64,000 nt of DNA, from NCBI GenBank assembly GCA_958428545.1, contig CAUAGM010000005.1:1-64000 (forward strand), given 5' to 3'. Origin of the DNA: an uncultured Arcanobacterium sp. Lineage in GTDB: Bacteria; Actinomycetota; Actinomycetes; Actinomycetales; Actinomycetaceae. The notes under the pieces were generated by a model. The model was not told where the DNA came from and searched no databases. It saw only the letters and a program-made list of their open reading frames with translations. Position 1 is the first letter of the stretch. Each line of letters begins with the position of its first letter. A program made the position numbers and the translations under genes. Of the stretch, positions 34,426-43,918 are shown one piece after another.

Positions 34426-36288
34426 TTAATCGTTTTCGTTAGTAAAGTCTTCGATGCTGACTGGCTCAAGTTTCCATTGAGACCATGAGCTTGTGTCTTT
34501 TGTAGAAAGGTAGTTGTATGCGAATGGAATTCCATACGTATATCTATCGTCCCATTGAAAATTAATTTCTCTATTGTCTTTATCCAGATAACGATTTTGT
34601 GGTGTTCTATTCCATTTTGTTTCTTCTCTCTCACAGTTTTCGCTCCAGAAAATTGTGTCATCGCGTGAAGGATCAGCAAAAGCGCACATACCACTTCGGG
34701 GGTCTTTGATGTGCATTTTTCCTTCTCCTACAGTTTCAATTTGAAGGATTGCGCTGTATTTTTTCTCTCTTTGTAAAGAGCAAGCTGCTGTCCATAAGTA
34801 TCTTCCTGGATCTGACCGTAGGCATACTTCTCCTCCCCATGCTTCGGCGCTGCCTCCGTTCCAACCTTTCATACGTACAAGTGAGTGGTTAGGGATTTGG
34901 TTTCCAGAAGCTAAGATAGCAAGTGTGGAGTACATATCTTCTGGCGGAGAGACTGGAGAGGGGCGAGCTTCGGTATTGAGGTAATTATATTTAAGTGCGT
35001 AAAGCTCAATTGTGTCTGTGTCGTCCGCGGTAATAATACTTGCTCCGATATTTCGCGCCCAATCAAGATTCATGCGCCAATCATCTTGCTCAGCTGCGAT
35101 CGGGGTAGAAGAGCGGCGATCAGAAAGTTGATAGCAACAAGAAGAATTGTTATTAAAAAAGGCTTGATTGACGGGTATAGCAGTATGGTCTCCGAAAGTG
35201 TTTGGTACAGTGTATCCGGCTGTTGGACCTGTAGGGAAAAGAACGTAGTCTGGAACTGGGACGAAAACTCCAAGTTTCTTTTGATAAAAATGAGTGAGAG
35301 CAATATATTCGGCTACTGTTCCCGTTTTAACGTTGTCGAAATCTACGCTTGTTGGTGCTAAATAATCACCGAATGGGCTTTCTTGTTGCGAAGTTCGAAG
35401 AAATTCAGATGAGTCTTTTACGACTACTTCAATTATTGGAGCGAAGGTATGTGGCTCCTCTCCCCATAAAGCTACAGCTCGAGAAGCATTAGTGCTTAGT
35501 TCGAACTCTGAGGGGTTTTCGATCGTTGTTCCTTGATTGAGTTGTAGTGCAGAACTTGGGGTAATAACGGGCATCACGAGATAGTCGTCAAAAATTCCTT
35601 CGCGTTTCAACGCTGATGTCCAAGATTGTGGAGTAGGGAATGCGGCAATGTTAAATTTAATAATTGCGCGTTTTAATATTTCGGCGTTAGGGTTCACTCG
35701 ATTGTGACTATTTAATAGGCGAGCTACCTCTAATATGGCATCGTATTCTTTTACTTCAAAGTGCACTATTGAGTTTGCGTCATTGTCGATCATGTAGTTG
35801 ATGAGATCATTTACTGTCGGGACGGTGTAATGGCTTTCGGAGCGGTCTGGGCGTACCAAATGCTTTTTAATGAGATCTGTGTAGGCGATATTTTTGAGAG
35901 GCTGATTTGGTCCAGTGTTTTCTTCAGGGTTGTAATCAGGCTCAAGCATTTTTCCGATATGGGTATCATGAAAAAGCACTAATTCTCCGTCTGCTGTAGT
36001 ACGCACATCCGTCTCTATAGCTGGCTGACAGGCGTTAAATGCTTTTGCAAAGGCACCCATGCTATTTTCTGGAATAGCCGAATCAAAACTTCCTCGATGG
36101 CGCGCCGTGATGATTTTATCCGCGTTGGTAGTGCTAATCAGTTCGTTATATTGGGTTTCCCAGCTTGGGCAATGGTCGTAGTTTACTTCGTTTTCATTAG
36201 CGTTGGACGCGATGGGATGGAGTATAGCGAAACTGTGAAGCAATATGGCAGTGAGAAGTGAAATGATGATTTTTAGTTTCAGTTTCAT
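34426..36288 (-). CDS. Secreted glycerophosphodiester phosphodiesterase with beta-trefoil-like C-terminus
   Basis: The protein has about 620 residues. A signal peptide (MKLKLKIIISLLTAILLHS) precedes a GDPD TIM barrel, with ARHRGS, ENSMGAF, ETDVRTTADGELVLFHD and HFEVKEYD holding the expected catalytic His and acidic residues. The last 160 residues (from GWNGGSAEAWGGEVCLRS) look like a ricin-type beta-trefoil with a final SQWKLEPV. It would release alcohol and glycerol 3-phosphate from phosphodiesters outside the cell. The ATG at 36288 has AAGG 6-7 bases upstream; the frame runs 32 codons further. It is divergent from the ABC importer operon. Confidence 0.82.
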   Translation of the reverse strand: MKLKLKIIISLLTAILLHSFAILHPIASNANENEVNYDHCPSWETQYNELISTTNADKIITARHRGSFDSAIPENSMGAFAKAFNACQPAIETDVRTTADGELVLFHDTHIGKMLEPDYNPEENTGPNQPLKNIAYTDLIKKHLVRPDRSESHYTVPTVNDLINYMIDNDANSIVHFEVKEYDAILEVARLLNSHNRVNPNAEILKRAIIKFNIAAFPTPQSWTSALKREGIFDDYLVMPVITPSSALQLNQGTTIENPSEFELSTNASRAVALWGEEPHTFAPIIEVVVKDSSEFLRTSQQESPFGDYLAPTSVDFDNVKTGTVAEYIALTHFYQKKLGVFVPVPDYVLFPTGPTAGYTVPNTFGDHTAIPVNQAFFNNNSSCCYQLSDRRSSTPIAAEQDDWRMNLDWARNIGASIITADDTDTIELYALKYNYLNTEARPSPVSPPEDMYSTLAILASGNQIPNHSLVRMKGWNGGSAEAWGGEVCLRSDPGRYLWTAACSLQREKKYSAILQIETVGEGKMHIKDPRSGMCAFADPSRDDTIFWSENCEREETKWNRTPQNRYLDKDNREINFQWDDRYTYGIPFAYNYLSTKDTSSWSQWKLEPVSIEDFTNEND

Positions 36289-36306
36289 GGGTGACCTTTT
36301 CGAATG

Positions 36307-36335
36307 TAAATAGGTGATGAAAGAGTACTTGCCAA
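36307..36335 (-). promoter_or_regulatory. Promoter of the secreted phosphodiesterase
   Basis: On the minus strand TTGGCA (36335-36330), a 17-base spacer and TATTTA (36312-36307) precede the start codon by about 18 bases. Confidence 0.55.
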
Positions 36336-36360
36336 TTTTCAAGCAATATGTTTTCATACT

Positions 36361-36378
36361 AATGAACGCGCGTTCATT
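36361..36378. promoter_or_regulatory. 18-bp palindromic operator upstream of the ABC importer
   Basis: AATGAACGCGCGTTCATT is a perfect palindrome with a central CpG, as in LacI-family operators. Its last base overlaps TTGACA (36378-36383), a likely -35 for the importer operon. The LacI-type gene at 41356 at the end of the operon is the natural candidate to bind it. Repression is inferred. Confidence 0.6.
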
Positions 36379-36454
36379 TGACAAGGGGAACCGCGTTACC
36401 TTTTCAATGAAGAAGAGCAGTGGCTGTAAGAACAGTCAATTGAGGAGAAAAATA

Positions 36455-37501
36455 ATGAAACCACGTAAACTTACAGCTTCGGTGGCTGTGCTTGGATTAA
36501 CTGCAGCGGCACTTTCGGGATGTGCAAATATTCTTGATCCAACAGCAGAAGGATCTCTCACAATATACTCAAATTCAATTTCAGACGGCCGAGGTGACTG
36601 GCTTGTCGAACAAGCTAAGGAAGCTGGTTTTAATCTAAACCTCGTAGATATTGGTGCTGGTGATGTGTACAACAAGTTAGTTGCTGAAAAAGAAAATCCG
36701 GTGGCTGACGTTTTCTTCGGTCTTAACGATATTTACGGTCACAACTTATCCGCTCAAGGAATTCTTGAAGATTACACTCCTGCGTGGGCAGATGAGGTTG
36801 ATACAGCAGGCGCGGGAGATGCTAAAAGCTATTGGCCGATTGTTCGTGAGCCGATAATGCTTGTATGTAATACCGCGGTATATCCTACTGCAGAAGATAT
36901 GCCGCAAGACTGGCAGGATTTGTGGACTAATCCGAAATTCGATGGGCGGTATGAATTCAATGGTTCTCTCGGTGGTGGTACCACGCAATTAGTTATTGCT
37001 GGCATTATTTCACGTTTCCCTGATCCAAACGGAAAATTAGGTATTTCTGATAAAGGCTGGGATGCGATCAAGGCTTACTACGAACACGGTTCACGTCAAG
37101 TAGATGGTACGGATCTTTATGCGAGAATTTCTCAAGGAGAAGTAGATTGCGGGCAAATGTGGCTTGCTGGAAAAGTCAAACGCGAGGAGCAATTTGGTGT
37201 GAAAACTGAAGCTGCTCGTCCAGCGATCGGCGTTCCAATGGTTCATCAATTCTTAGGAATAATTAAGGGAAGTAAGAAAACGCAGAAAGCGCAAGAATTT
37301 ATTGATTGGTTTGGTAGCTCCGAAATGCAAGGAAAATGGAGCAAAGAATTTGCAACTGCTCCGATGAATATGAAAGCTGAAGGTGATGCTTCAGTGATCG
37401 AATATACGGATTCTTTTAAAGCGCAAGAGATGGACTGGAGTTTCATAGCCGAAAACCTCAGTTCATGGATTGAAGAAATCGAACTCAAATACGTTAAGTG
37501 A
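36455..37501 (+). CDS. ABC importer binding lipoprotein (Fe3+/AfuA/2-AEP-like class)
   Basis: This lipoprotein of about 348 residues has the lipobox LSGC. The mature part begins LTIYSNSISDGRGDWLVEQA and has the type II periplasmic-binding fold seen in iron, hexose-phosphate (AfuA) and aminoethylphosphonate receptors. It lacks an obvious Tyr cluster for iron. With phosphodiesterases on both sides, a phosphorylated organic ligand is more likely than iron. The ATG has GAGGAG 8 bases upstream. It is the first gene of an operon running to 41184. Confidence 0.85.
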   Translation: MKPRKLTASVAVLGLTAAALSGCANILDPTAEGSLTIYSNSISDGRGDWLVEQAKEAGFNLNLVDIGAGDVYNKLVAEKENPVADVFFGLNDIYGHNLSAQGILEDYTPAWADEVDTAGAGDAKSYWPIVREPIMLVCNTAVYPTAEDMPQDWQDLWTNPKFDGRYEFNGSLGGGTTQLVIAGIISRFPDPNGKLGISDKGWDAIKAYYEHGSRQVDGTDLYARISQGEVDCGQMWLAGKVKREEQFGVKTEAARPAIGVPMVHQFLGIIKGSKKTQKAQEFIDWFGSSEMQGKWSKEFATAPMNMKAEGDASVIEYTDSFKAQEMDWSFIAENLSSWIEEIELKYVK

Positions 37502-37533
37502 AACGTATCTATGCATGGGATAGAAGCTCGAAA

Positions 37534-38550
37534 ATGATTAAGTTTGAGAATGTAGAAGTTACGTACGACGATTTTGTGGCTATTCCAGATTTTAATCTTG
37601 AGATTCGAGAAGGTGAATTTTTTACTTTCTTAGGACCTTCAGGATGCGGAAAAACTACAGCGCTTCGTGCTTTAGCTGGGCTTATCCAGCCTACCAGCGG
37701 CAAGATATATATTGACGGCAAAGACGTCACCAAATTGCCATCTGATAAACGTCACGTTGGTATGGTCTTTCAAAATTATGCACTCTTTCCTACGATGAGC
37801 GTGTATGAGAATATTGCGTTTGGCTTAAAAGTAAATAAGTTGAGTCGTGATGAAATTGATGATCGAGTGAAAGCTATTGCGAAAGAAGTTGAGCTAAGCG
37901 ATCAGCAGCTTCAGCGCAATATTGGAGAGCTTTCCGGCGGGCAGCAGCAGCGTGTTGCTATCGCTCGTTCACTTATTATGCGTCCGAAAATTCTTTTGCT
38001 TGACGAGCCGCTTTCCAATCTTGATGCGAAACTTCGCCAGCAATTACGTGTGCAGATCAAAGATATGCAAAGGCATTTTGGAATTACCTCTGTTTATGTG
38101 ACTCACGATCAGACTGAAGCATTGACGATGAGTGACGGTATTGCCGTCATCAATGCTGGGCGTATTGAACAGATCGGCACTCCACGTGAAGTATACTCAC
38201 ACTCGCAAACAGAATTCGTGTGCACTTTTATCGGTGAAGCAAATAAACTCTCCGTGGATGCACTACGTAAGCAGGGAATAGAGACTCCCGGAAATTCCGC
38301 CTATGTCCGCGTGGAACGTGTATACCTCAATACCTCGCAAACTCAGATTCCTGAAGATCGCGTTGTATTTACTGGGAAAATCGTAGATTCGAGGTATGAG
38401 GGTACGAATACTGCGTACCTTGTGGATTATGGTGCCCAGGATTTGATGCAGGCAATCGTCAAAGAAGATGGTTCTTCTCCGTTCCATATCGGTGAAGAAT
38501 GCGTGGTAAGCGTAAATCGCTCAGATATTCTCTTTTACGAAGGGCAATGA
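37534..38550 (+). CDS. ABC importer ATPase (PotA/AfuC-like)
   Basis: This ATPase of about 338 residues has Walker A GPSGCGKTTA, Q-loop FQNYALFPTMS, signature LSGGQQQRVAIA, Walker B ILLLDEPLSNLD and H-loop VTHDQTEAL. A TOBE-type C-terminal domain follows (about 235-338). The start could be the GTG at 37498, which overlaps the stop of the binding-protein gene as GTGA. I prefer the ATG at 37534 because the family begins at IKFENVEVTY. It powers the fused permease that follows. Confidence 0.93.
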   Translation: MIKFENVEVTYDDFVAIPDFNLEIREGEFFTFLGPSGCGKTTALRALAGLIQPTSGKIYIDGKDVTKLPSDKRHVGMVFQNYALFPTMSVYENIAFGLKVNKLSRDEIDDRVKAIAKEVELSDQQLQRNIGELSGGQQQRVAIARSLIMRPKILLLDEPLSNLDAKLRQQLRVQIKDMQRHFGITSVYVTHDQTEALTMSDGIAVINAGRIEQIGTPREVYSHSQTEFVCTFIGEANKLSVDALRKQGIETPGNSAYVRVERVYLNTSQTQIPEDRVVFTGKIVDSRYEGTNTAYLVDYGAQDLMQAIVKEDGSSPFHIGEECVVSVNRSDILFYEGQ

Positions 38551-38551
38551 T

Positions 38552-40339
38552 ATGGGTAAGTTCATGCGAACTAAATCTATGCGTTCCATAGAGAGAATGC
38601 TACGCAGTCCATTCAACGTGGTAGTGCTGTTGCTGTTGGCGTGGTTTATTATCGCTTTCTTGATCATGCCATCGGTGAATGTGTTGGTTTCGGCATTCAC
38701 TCCCGAAGGGCATTTCACATTTCGAGTATTTAGCCGTCTCTTCGAATCCGACAAAGCGATTTCCTCGCTGAAAAATAGTTTTATTTTGGCGTGTATTCTT
38801 TCAGTGACGGTCAATATTACGGGTATTTTTATTGTGCTCGTCACCCGCTACTTTGATATAAAAGGAGCAAAAATCCTATGGCTCGGGTATGCAACTTCGC
38901 TAGTGTATGGCGGTATTACGCTCGTATCTGGGTATAAGTTTATTTACGGGCAAAATGGGTATCTCACGCAGCTGATACTTAAGCTGTGGCCAGGAGTGGA
39001 TCCGACGTGGTTTTCCGGGATGTTTGCGGTTGTATTTGTGATGACGTTCGCTACAACTGGCAATCATATGCTCTTCCTCGGAAATTCTATGGCGAAAGTG
39101 GATTATCAGACGGTGGAAGCATCGGCAATGATGGGCGCCTCAGCGTGGACAACGCTCGTCCGGGTGGTGATCCCAACGCTTAAACCGATGATCTTTGCTA
39201 TCACTACTCTCACTTTTCTCGGTGGTTTAGGTGCTATGAGTGCTCCGCTTATTCTGGGTGGAGAAGAATTTCAAACGATTGCTCCGATGATGCTGACTTT
39301 TGCGAATAGTTCTGGTTCGCGTGATTTAGCTGCAGGTTTAGCGATGTTTTTAGGTGCAGCCACACTTATTCTTGTGGCAGTGCTAAACCGTATTCAGCGA
39401 GGCGGTCAGTATTTTTCGGTCTCTAAGGTGCCTTCTGCGATTGTGAAGCAGAAAATCGAAAATCCAATCGCAAACGTTCTTGTGCATATTGCGGCATATC
39501 TGCTCTTCTTGGTGTACATGATTCCGCCAGTGATGATTACGATCTTTTCGTTCACTGATGCAAAAGCAATCCAGACGGCTAATATCACCGCGGAATCGTT
39601 TACGCTAGAAAACTATCGCTATGCATTGACGCAAGCCAGTGGATTACAGCCGCTCATCGTTTCAGTTGTTTATAGCGGCTTAGCGGCACTGATCGTGGTG
39701 ATGATGATCCTTTTTGCTGCTCGTATCGTTAATAAATTCCGCAATCCAGTGACGACGATCCTAGAGTATCTCTTGCATATTCCGTGGGTTTTACCCTCGG
39801 TGCTTATCTCGCTCGGTTTAATCATTACTTACTCGCAAAAACATGCAATTGTGGGTGGTTTAGTACTTACGGGTACGACAGTACTCCTGCTTGTAGGATA
39901 TATCGCTGAGAAGATTCCTTTTAGCTTTCGACTTTTGAATGCTTCGTTTGCCGGAATTTCAGAAAGCTTAGAAGAAGCGGCTTCGATGCTAGGGGCTTCG
40001 ACATTTTATATCACACGTAAGATTATGATTCCCATGGTTCTTCCTACTGCGCTTGCTGTAGCAGCATTGAACTTCAACTCTTTGCTCGAAGACTTCAATG
40101 TTTCAACATTTCTATCGCACCCCGTGCTGCAACCTCTCGGTGTTGTGATCAGGCAGGCAACGAAAGGCGACACAGTGAAAGATTCGACGGCGCTCATCTT
40201 TGTTTACACCGTGTTATTGATGATTATTGGGTCGATTATCTTGTGGGCAGTCTACGGAGAGCATAAGGGAATTAAAAAGTATTTAGCTAAGCGGCGTAAT
40301 GCGCGATTTACTGGAAAGAACACGAAGGTAGCAGCATGA
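38552..40339 (+). CDS. ABC importer permease, two permease units fused
   Basis: The 595-residue membrane protein has about 12 helices. It carries two EAA loops for ATPase contact: VEASAMMGASAWTTLVRVVI near residue 188 and LEEAASMLGASTFYITRKIM near residue 475. This tandem layout is standard for Fe3+/phosphonate-type importers. It begins 1 base after the ATPase stop, and its stop overlaps the next gene as ATGA, so all are translationally coupled. Confidence 0.92.
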   Translation: MGKFMRTKSMRSIERMLRSPFNVVVLLLLAWFIIAFLIMPSVNVLVSAFTPEGHFTFRVFSRLFESDKAISSLKNSFILACILSVTVNITGIFIVLVTRYFDIKGAKILWLGYATSLVYGGITLVSGYKFIYGQNGYLTQLILKLWPGVDPTWFSGMFAVVFVMTFATTGNHMLFLGNSMAKVDYQTVEASAMMGASAWTTLVRVVIPTLKPMIFAITTLTFLGGLGAMSAPLILGGEEFQTIAPMMLTFANSSGSRDLAAGLAMFLGAATLILVAVLNRIQRGGQYFSVSKVPSAIVKQKIENPIANVLVHIAAYLLFLVYMIPPVMITIFSFTDAKAIQTANITAESFTLENYRYALTQASGLQPLIVSVVYSGLAALIVVMMILFAARIVNKFRNPVTTILEYLLHIPWVLPSVLISLGLIITYSQKHAIVGGLVLTGTTVLLLVGYIAEKIPFSFRLLNASFAGISESLEEAASMLGASTFYITRKIMIPMVLPTALAVAALNFNSLLEDFNVSTFLSHPVLQPLGVVIRQATKGDTVKDSTALIFVYTVLLMIIGSIILWAVYGEHKGIKKYLAKRRNARFTGKNTKVAA

Positions 40340-41184
40340 AAGTTACAGTAAAAGGAGCTTTTGAGAGGGCTCAGGAAACATCGTATCCACTTATTGCGGT
40401 GCATCGAGGTAGCGCTGCTGGTGTAGTAATCTCAAACACTGAGTTGGGTGCTCGTGCGAGTCTCGCAGCAGGAGGCGATATGGTGGAGCTTGATGTGGCA
40501 CGCAGCAGTGATGGAGTGTATTTCAGTTTTCATGATACCTATGAGCCGATCCTGCTTGGTGAATCACGTACAATCGGGCAGATGACGGCTGAGGAGATTG
40601 AAAAACTTCCATATTACGGGATCCAAGGATCTGCATGCGGATACCCAGAACGATATTCGGATACGCTTGCATCTCTTCCAGGAGTGCTGATCAACGTAGA
40701 CCGATCCTATCGTTACTGGGAAGATGGTTTTCTTGATGATCTTGCCACATGGGCTGATCCTGATTGCGTATTGATTAAATCTGATCCGTCTCAAGAATAT
40801 CTCGGAGCAGTCGCTTCATGTGCCACGAAATTTCCGTATATGGCGGTTGTGAAAAACCGTGAAGAAATTAAAAAAGCGTGCAAAGCGGCAGCAGACGGCA
40901 ACATTGATCTTATCGCTTTCGAAATAATCGCAAGCGAATCAAACGATCCGCTGCTTGATCCGCGATATTTAAAGTCGCTTAAAGAGAGTGGATACGCGCT
41001 GTGGTTCAACGCGATTAACCTTGAAAATGGTTCTGTTTTATGCGCAGGATTTGACGATTCGGTATCTATTTTTGATGATCCGGATCAAGGGTGGGGAAAG
41101 CTCGCAGATCTTGGTGCGACGGTGATTCAAACCGATTGGCCAAGCTTGCTGCGAAAATATCTGAATTCCAGATGTAGAAATTGA
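40336..41184 (+). CDS. Cytoplasmic glycerophosphodiester phosphodiesterase family protein
   Basis: This 282-residue protein has no signal peptide. A GDPD barrel shows IAVHRGSAAG, MVELDVARSSDGVYFSFHD and LINVD, carrying the catalytic His pair and metal-binding Glu/Asp. It probably cleaves the imported phosphodiester to a sugar or glycerol phosphate and an alcohol. The ENT segment usual after HRG is replaced by ISNTELGARASL. It is the last gene of the importer operon; a terminator follows. Confidence 0.85.
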   Translation: MKVTVKGAFERAQETSYPLIAVHRGSAAGVVISNTELGARASLAAGGDMVELDVARSSDGVYFSFHDTYEPILLGESRTIGQMTAEEIEKLPYYGIQGSACGYPERYSDTLASLPGVLINVDRSYRYWEDGFLDDLATWADPDCVLIKSDPSQEYLGAVASCATKFPYMAVVKNREEIKKACKAAADGNIDLIAFEIIASESNDPLLDPRYLKSLKESGYALWFNAINLENGSVLCAGFDDSVSIFDDPDQGWGKLADLGATVIQTDWPSLLRKYLNSRCRN

Positions 41185-41205
41185 TATTCGCTAGCATTGT
41201 AGAGT

Positions 41206-41249
41206 ATCGGGTGGCGTTGAGCGTTAAATGCGTTTTTGTGCCACCCGAT
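41206..41249 (+). terminator. Terminator of the importer operon
   Basis: ATCGGGTGGC (41206-41215) pairs perfectly with GCCACCCGAT (41240-41249), followed by TTTA. Confidence 0.75.
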
Positions 41250-41269
41250 TTACTATATGGCGCAAAACG

Positions 41270-41284
41270 ATAGCGATTCGCTAT
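41270..41284. promoter_or_regulatory. Palindrome upstream of the LacI-type gene
   Basis: ATAGCG-ATT-CGCTAT is a perfect inverted repeat 72 bases before the LacI start, a possible autoregulatory site. It differs from the 36361 palindrome. Confidence 0.4.
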
Positions 41285-41355
41285 TTTAGGAAAGTTTATA
41301 CAAAGGCGTGTTACTCTTTTCCAAGTAGTATATCCATACAAAATAGAGCGAAAGA

Positions 41356-42372
41356 ATGAAAAAATCTCCTTCCCTCACTGTAACGATGCAAGCTGTAGCT
41401 CAAGACGCTGGAGTTTCGCGCGCTACGGCATCTCGGGTGTTTTCTCATCCTGAGCTCGTAGATGAGCGCACTCAAAGCAAAGTTTTAGAAAGTGCCCGCA
41501 AACTCGGATACGTACGTAACGAGGCAGCTACTCAGCTTGCGCGCAAATCGTCAGATATGATTGGTTTATTGTTGCGTGATGCTCAAAATCCTGCGTATGG
41601 ATATCTGCACGATGCAATACTGGCTGAATCTTTTCATCGAAATCTCTTTGTGACCACGATGTCTGCTGGTGATTATCATAAAGACAGCGGCGAAATTTTG
41701 CGTATGTCGCGTCTTATGCAGTTTCGTCCAGCAGGAATGTATGTTGCTTCTGGTTTGATCTCGTCTGAAGATCTTCGCCCGTTCGCTGCGCAAGTTCCTT
41801 CTATCGTGCTTGCACGATGTGTAGATGTGGAGGGGCTTCATGCTGTGGGCTACGATGAGTTGGCAAATGCGCACATGATTGCTGACGCTGTCATCAAAGC
41901 TGGGCATACGCGAATAGCAGTGTGCGTAACTGATCGTTTCAGATCTCAAACGGAGCATTTGCGAACGATGACGATGATTGAGCGTCTTCGAAAATATGGG
42001 GTAGATGTCTATCTGCTTGAAAATCAAAACGTTCTGGATGATCTTGATCTTTTGGTTCCAACTGTTAGTGAGCTTATGGTTGCGCACAAGATCACTGCTG
42101 TGATGTTTGCCAATGACGTGCGAGCGCTGAAATTTATGGTGAAAGCAAAAAAAATCGGGCTGCGTATTCCGGAGGATATCGGCGTGACGGGATGTGACGG
42201 TGTCGGATTAGCGAGTGAAATAGCGGGGTTGCTCACTGTGAAAGTTCCTGTGGAGCGTGTGTGCGCGGTGGCGGCCGAGCATATGCGAAGTTTCGTTGTA
42301 GAGCGTGCCATTGTGAGTGAGCCAATCCATGAATTTTTTGCTGGAGAAGTTGTTGGCGGTGCAACGGTCTAA
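41356..42372 (+). CDS. LacI-family transcriptional regulator
   Basis: This 338-residue protein has an N-terminal HTH (MQAVAQDAGVSRATASRVFS) and hinge helix region RNEAATQLARKSSDMIGLLL, then a ribose-binding-protein-like sensor domain to the end. GVTGCDGVGLASEI and LLTVKVPVERV are typical late motifs. It lies after the phosphodiesterase-importer operon but behind a terminator, so it has its own promoter. It probably senses an intermediate of that pathway. Confidence 0.9.
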   Translation: MKKSPSLTVTMQAVAQDAGVSRATASRVFSHPELVDERTQSKVLESARKLGYVRNEAATQLARKSSDMIGLLLRDAQNPAYGYLHDAILAESFHRNLFVTTMSAGDYHKDSGEILRMSRLMQFRPAGMYVASGLISSEDLRPFAAQVPSIVLARCVDVEGLHAVGYDELANAHMIADAVIKAGHTRIAVCVTDRFRSQTEHLRTMTMIERLRKYGVDVYLLENQNVLDDLDLLVPTVSELMVAHKITAVMFANDVRALKFMVKAKKIGLRIPEDIGVTGCDGVGLASEIAGLLTVKVPVERVCAVAAEHMRSFVVERAIVSEPIHEFFAGEVVGGATV

Positions 42373-42887
42373 GTCGCTAACGTTTGAAGGAATCTGCACT
42401 TTTCTTCTCTTGCTCTGTGAAAATATCCTATATCTACATATATGGCAGTTCGGAGCTTTCTGTTGTCACTTGCGCTGTGCGAGATTTTGCGGCTCGGTAG
42501 GTGATGCGCTTAGGTTTTGGCAGGAAATATATTCTTCTATGAAGCTGGGAGGGGGATGGAAACTGAGTGAAAAGTGCGTAAAGTGCCGAATGGTATCTAC
42601 GTAAAACATGAATGAAAATTACTGGGCGTAGTCGTAGCCAGAGAAGCCTAGTAATATATTTCTGCATTGCTTAATGGCTGCCGATATTGAGGATTGGCTT
42701 GCTAAAATTTAGCTCTTCAGCATTTGCAATGCTGGGAATTAGCTGAAAATTGTTCGCTTATGGGTTAGGGAGTAGAAAGAAGTGCGCCTGCCTTAGGTAG
42801 AATAAGAGCAGAAGGAGATCGCATTGATCTTATGCAGATCGCCGGAGGGTAGGTGATCGGCAGTTCGCGATGGAAAGGAGTATCACC
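42373..42887. other. Gene-free region before the BI-1 gene
   Basis: About 515 bases without a supported gene; all frames are short. A hairpin CAGCATT-TGC-AATGCTG lies at 42718-42734 and could end the LacI transcript or precede the next one. Purine-rich leader sequence runs into the Shine-Dalgarno of the next gene. Confidence 0.4.
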
Positions 42888-43817
42888 GTGAGCAACCCAG
42901 TGATGAATAGAAACCCTTATTTCCGAAATACGGGAGTTCGCCCAAACCAATATCAAGGGGCGCAGCAAACGCAAGAATCGCAGTATGCAACTGATTATGC
43001 GCAGCAATATAGTTCGCCCGCGTACCAGCAGGTAAATCAGGGGTATCAGCAGCAGTTCGATGCTCAAGATTCGATGTTCCAAGCCCAAGCTGCTGCTTAC
43101 GCTGCCAATGGGCAAGGTAGCGCTTTTGCTTCTACGAACGTTTCTACGGATACTATGACGTATCGTGACGCAATGAATAAGACGGCACTTCTCCTCGGAG
43201 TAACTGTGCTTGCTGGGATTGCAACAGTCACGATGTTTGGATCTTCTCCAGCGGTAATGATCAACGTGGCAATGGTGAGCACTATTGCGGCATTTATTGT
43301 AGGGATGATTGTTGCTTTCAAGCGTATCGTTCCTGCAGGTCTTGCATTTGCCTATGCGGCACTTGAAGGCGTTGCGCTCGCAGGAATTACCGCTGCGCTT
43401 GAAGCTTTCTATCCAGGTGTGGCTATGCAGGCGATTTTAGGGACGGTAATCGTCGTCGGCGTCACTCTCATGCTGCATTATTCCGGCAAAGTGCGCACTA
43501 CTGCTAAAGGCATGAAATACGTGATGATTATTGCTCTAGCAGGGATCCTCTTAGGCCTCGTGAACATGTTTATTACGATGTTTACGGGAAAGAGTTTTTA
43601 CTTCTCTAATCCAACGCTAGGCATAGGCCTCGGCGTGATTATGATCCTCGTAGCAGCGTATATGCTCATCAACGATTTTGAGCAGGTGCAATATGCGGTC
43701 AATAATGCGGCTCCGAAGAATTTTTCATGGACGTGTGCTATCGGTATCGTTATGACGATTCTCTGGATTTACGTAGAGGTATTGCGTATCGCTGCGATTA
43801 TCGCCGATAACCGTTGA
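42888..43817 (+). CDS. Bax inhibitor-1/YccA family membrane protein
   Basis: The protein has about 309 residues. The N-terminal 80 residues are Gln/Tyr/Ala-rich and disordered. Seven membrane helices follow from about residue 95, with the late motif LGVIMILVAAYMLINDFEQV and final VEVLRIAAIIADNR, typical of BI-1 proteins. Some relatives are pH-sensitive Ca2+ leak channels. I choose the GTG at 42888 because AAGGAG lies 7-8 bases upstream. Confidence 0.88.
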   Translation: MSNPVMNRNPYFRNTGVRPNQYQGAQQTQESQYATDYAQQYSSPAYQQVNQGYQQQFDAQDSMFQAQAAAYAANGQGSAFASTNVSTDTMTYRDAMNKTALLLGVTVLAGIATVTMFGSSPAVMINVAMVSTIAAFIVGMIVAFKRIVPAGLAFAYAALEGVALAGITAALEAFYPGVAMQAILGTVIVVGVTLMLHYSGKVRTTAKGMKYVMIIALAGILLGLVNMFITMFTGKSFYFSNPTLGIGLGVIMILVAAYMLINDFEQVQYAVNNAAPKNFSWTCAIGIVMTILWIYVEVLRIAAIIADNR

Positions 43818-43848
43818 TACAAACTAATTCAGCAAACTAAACCTAAAC

Positions 43849-43887
43849 TAAAAGTGGCTCTCAAACTTATCGTGAGAGCCACTTTTA
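43849..43887. terminator. Bidirectional terminator between BI-1 and FKBP genes
   Basis: TAAAAGTGGCTCTCA (43849-43863) pairs perfectly with TGAGAGCCACTTTTA (43873-43887), giving a T-run in both directions. Confidence 0.9.
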
Positions 43888-43918
43888 TAATCTGAACGTG
43901 AGAAAACGTGGGAGACTC

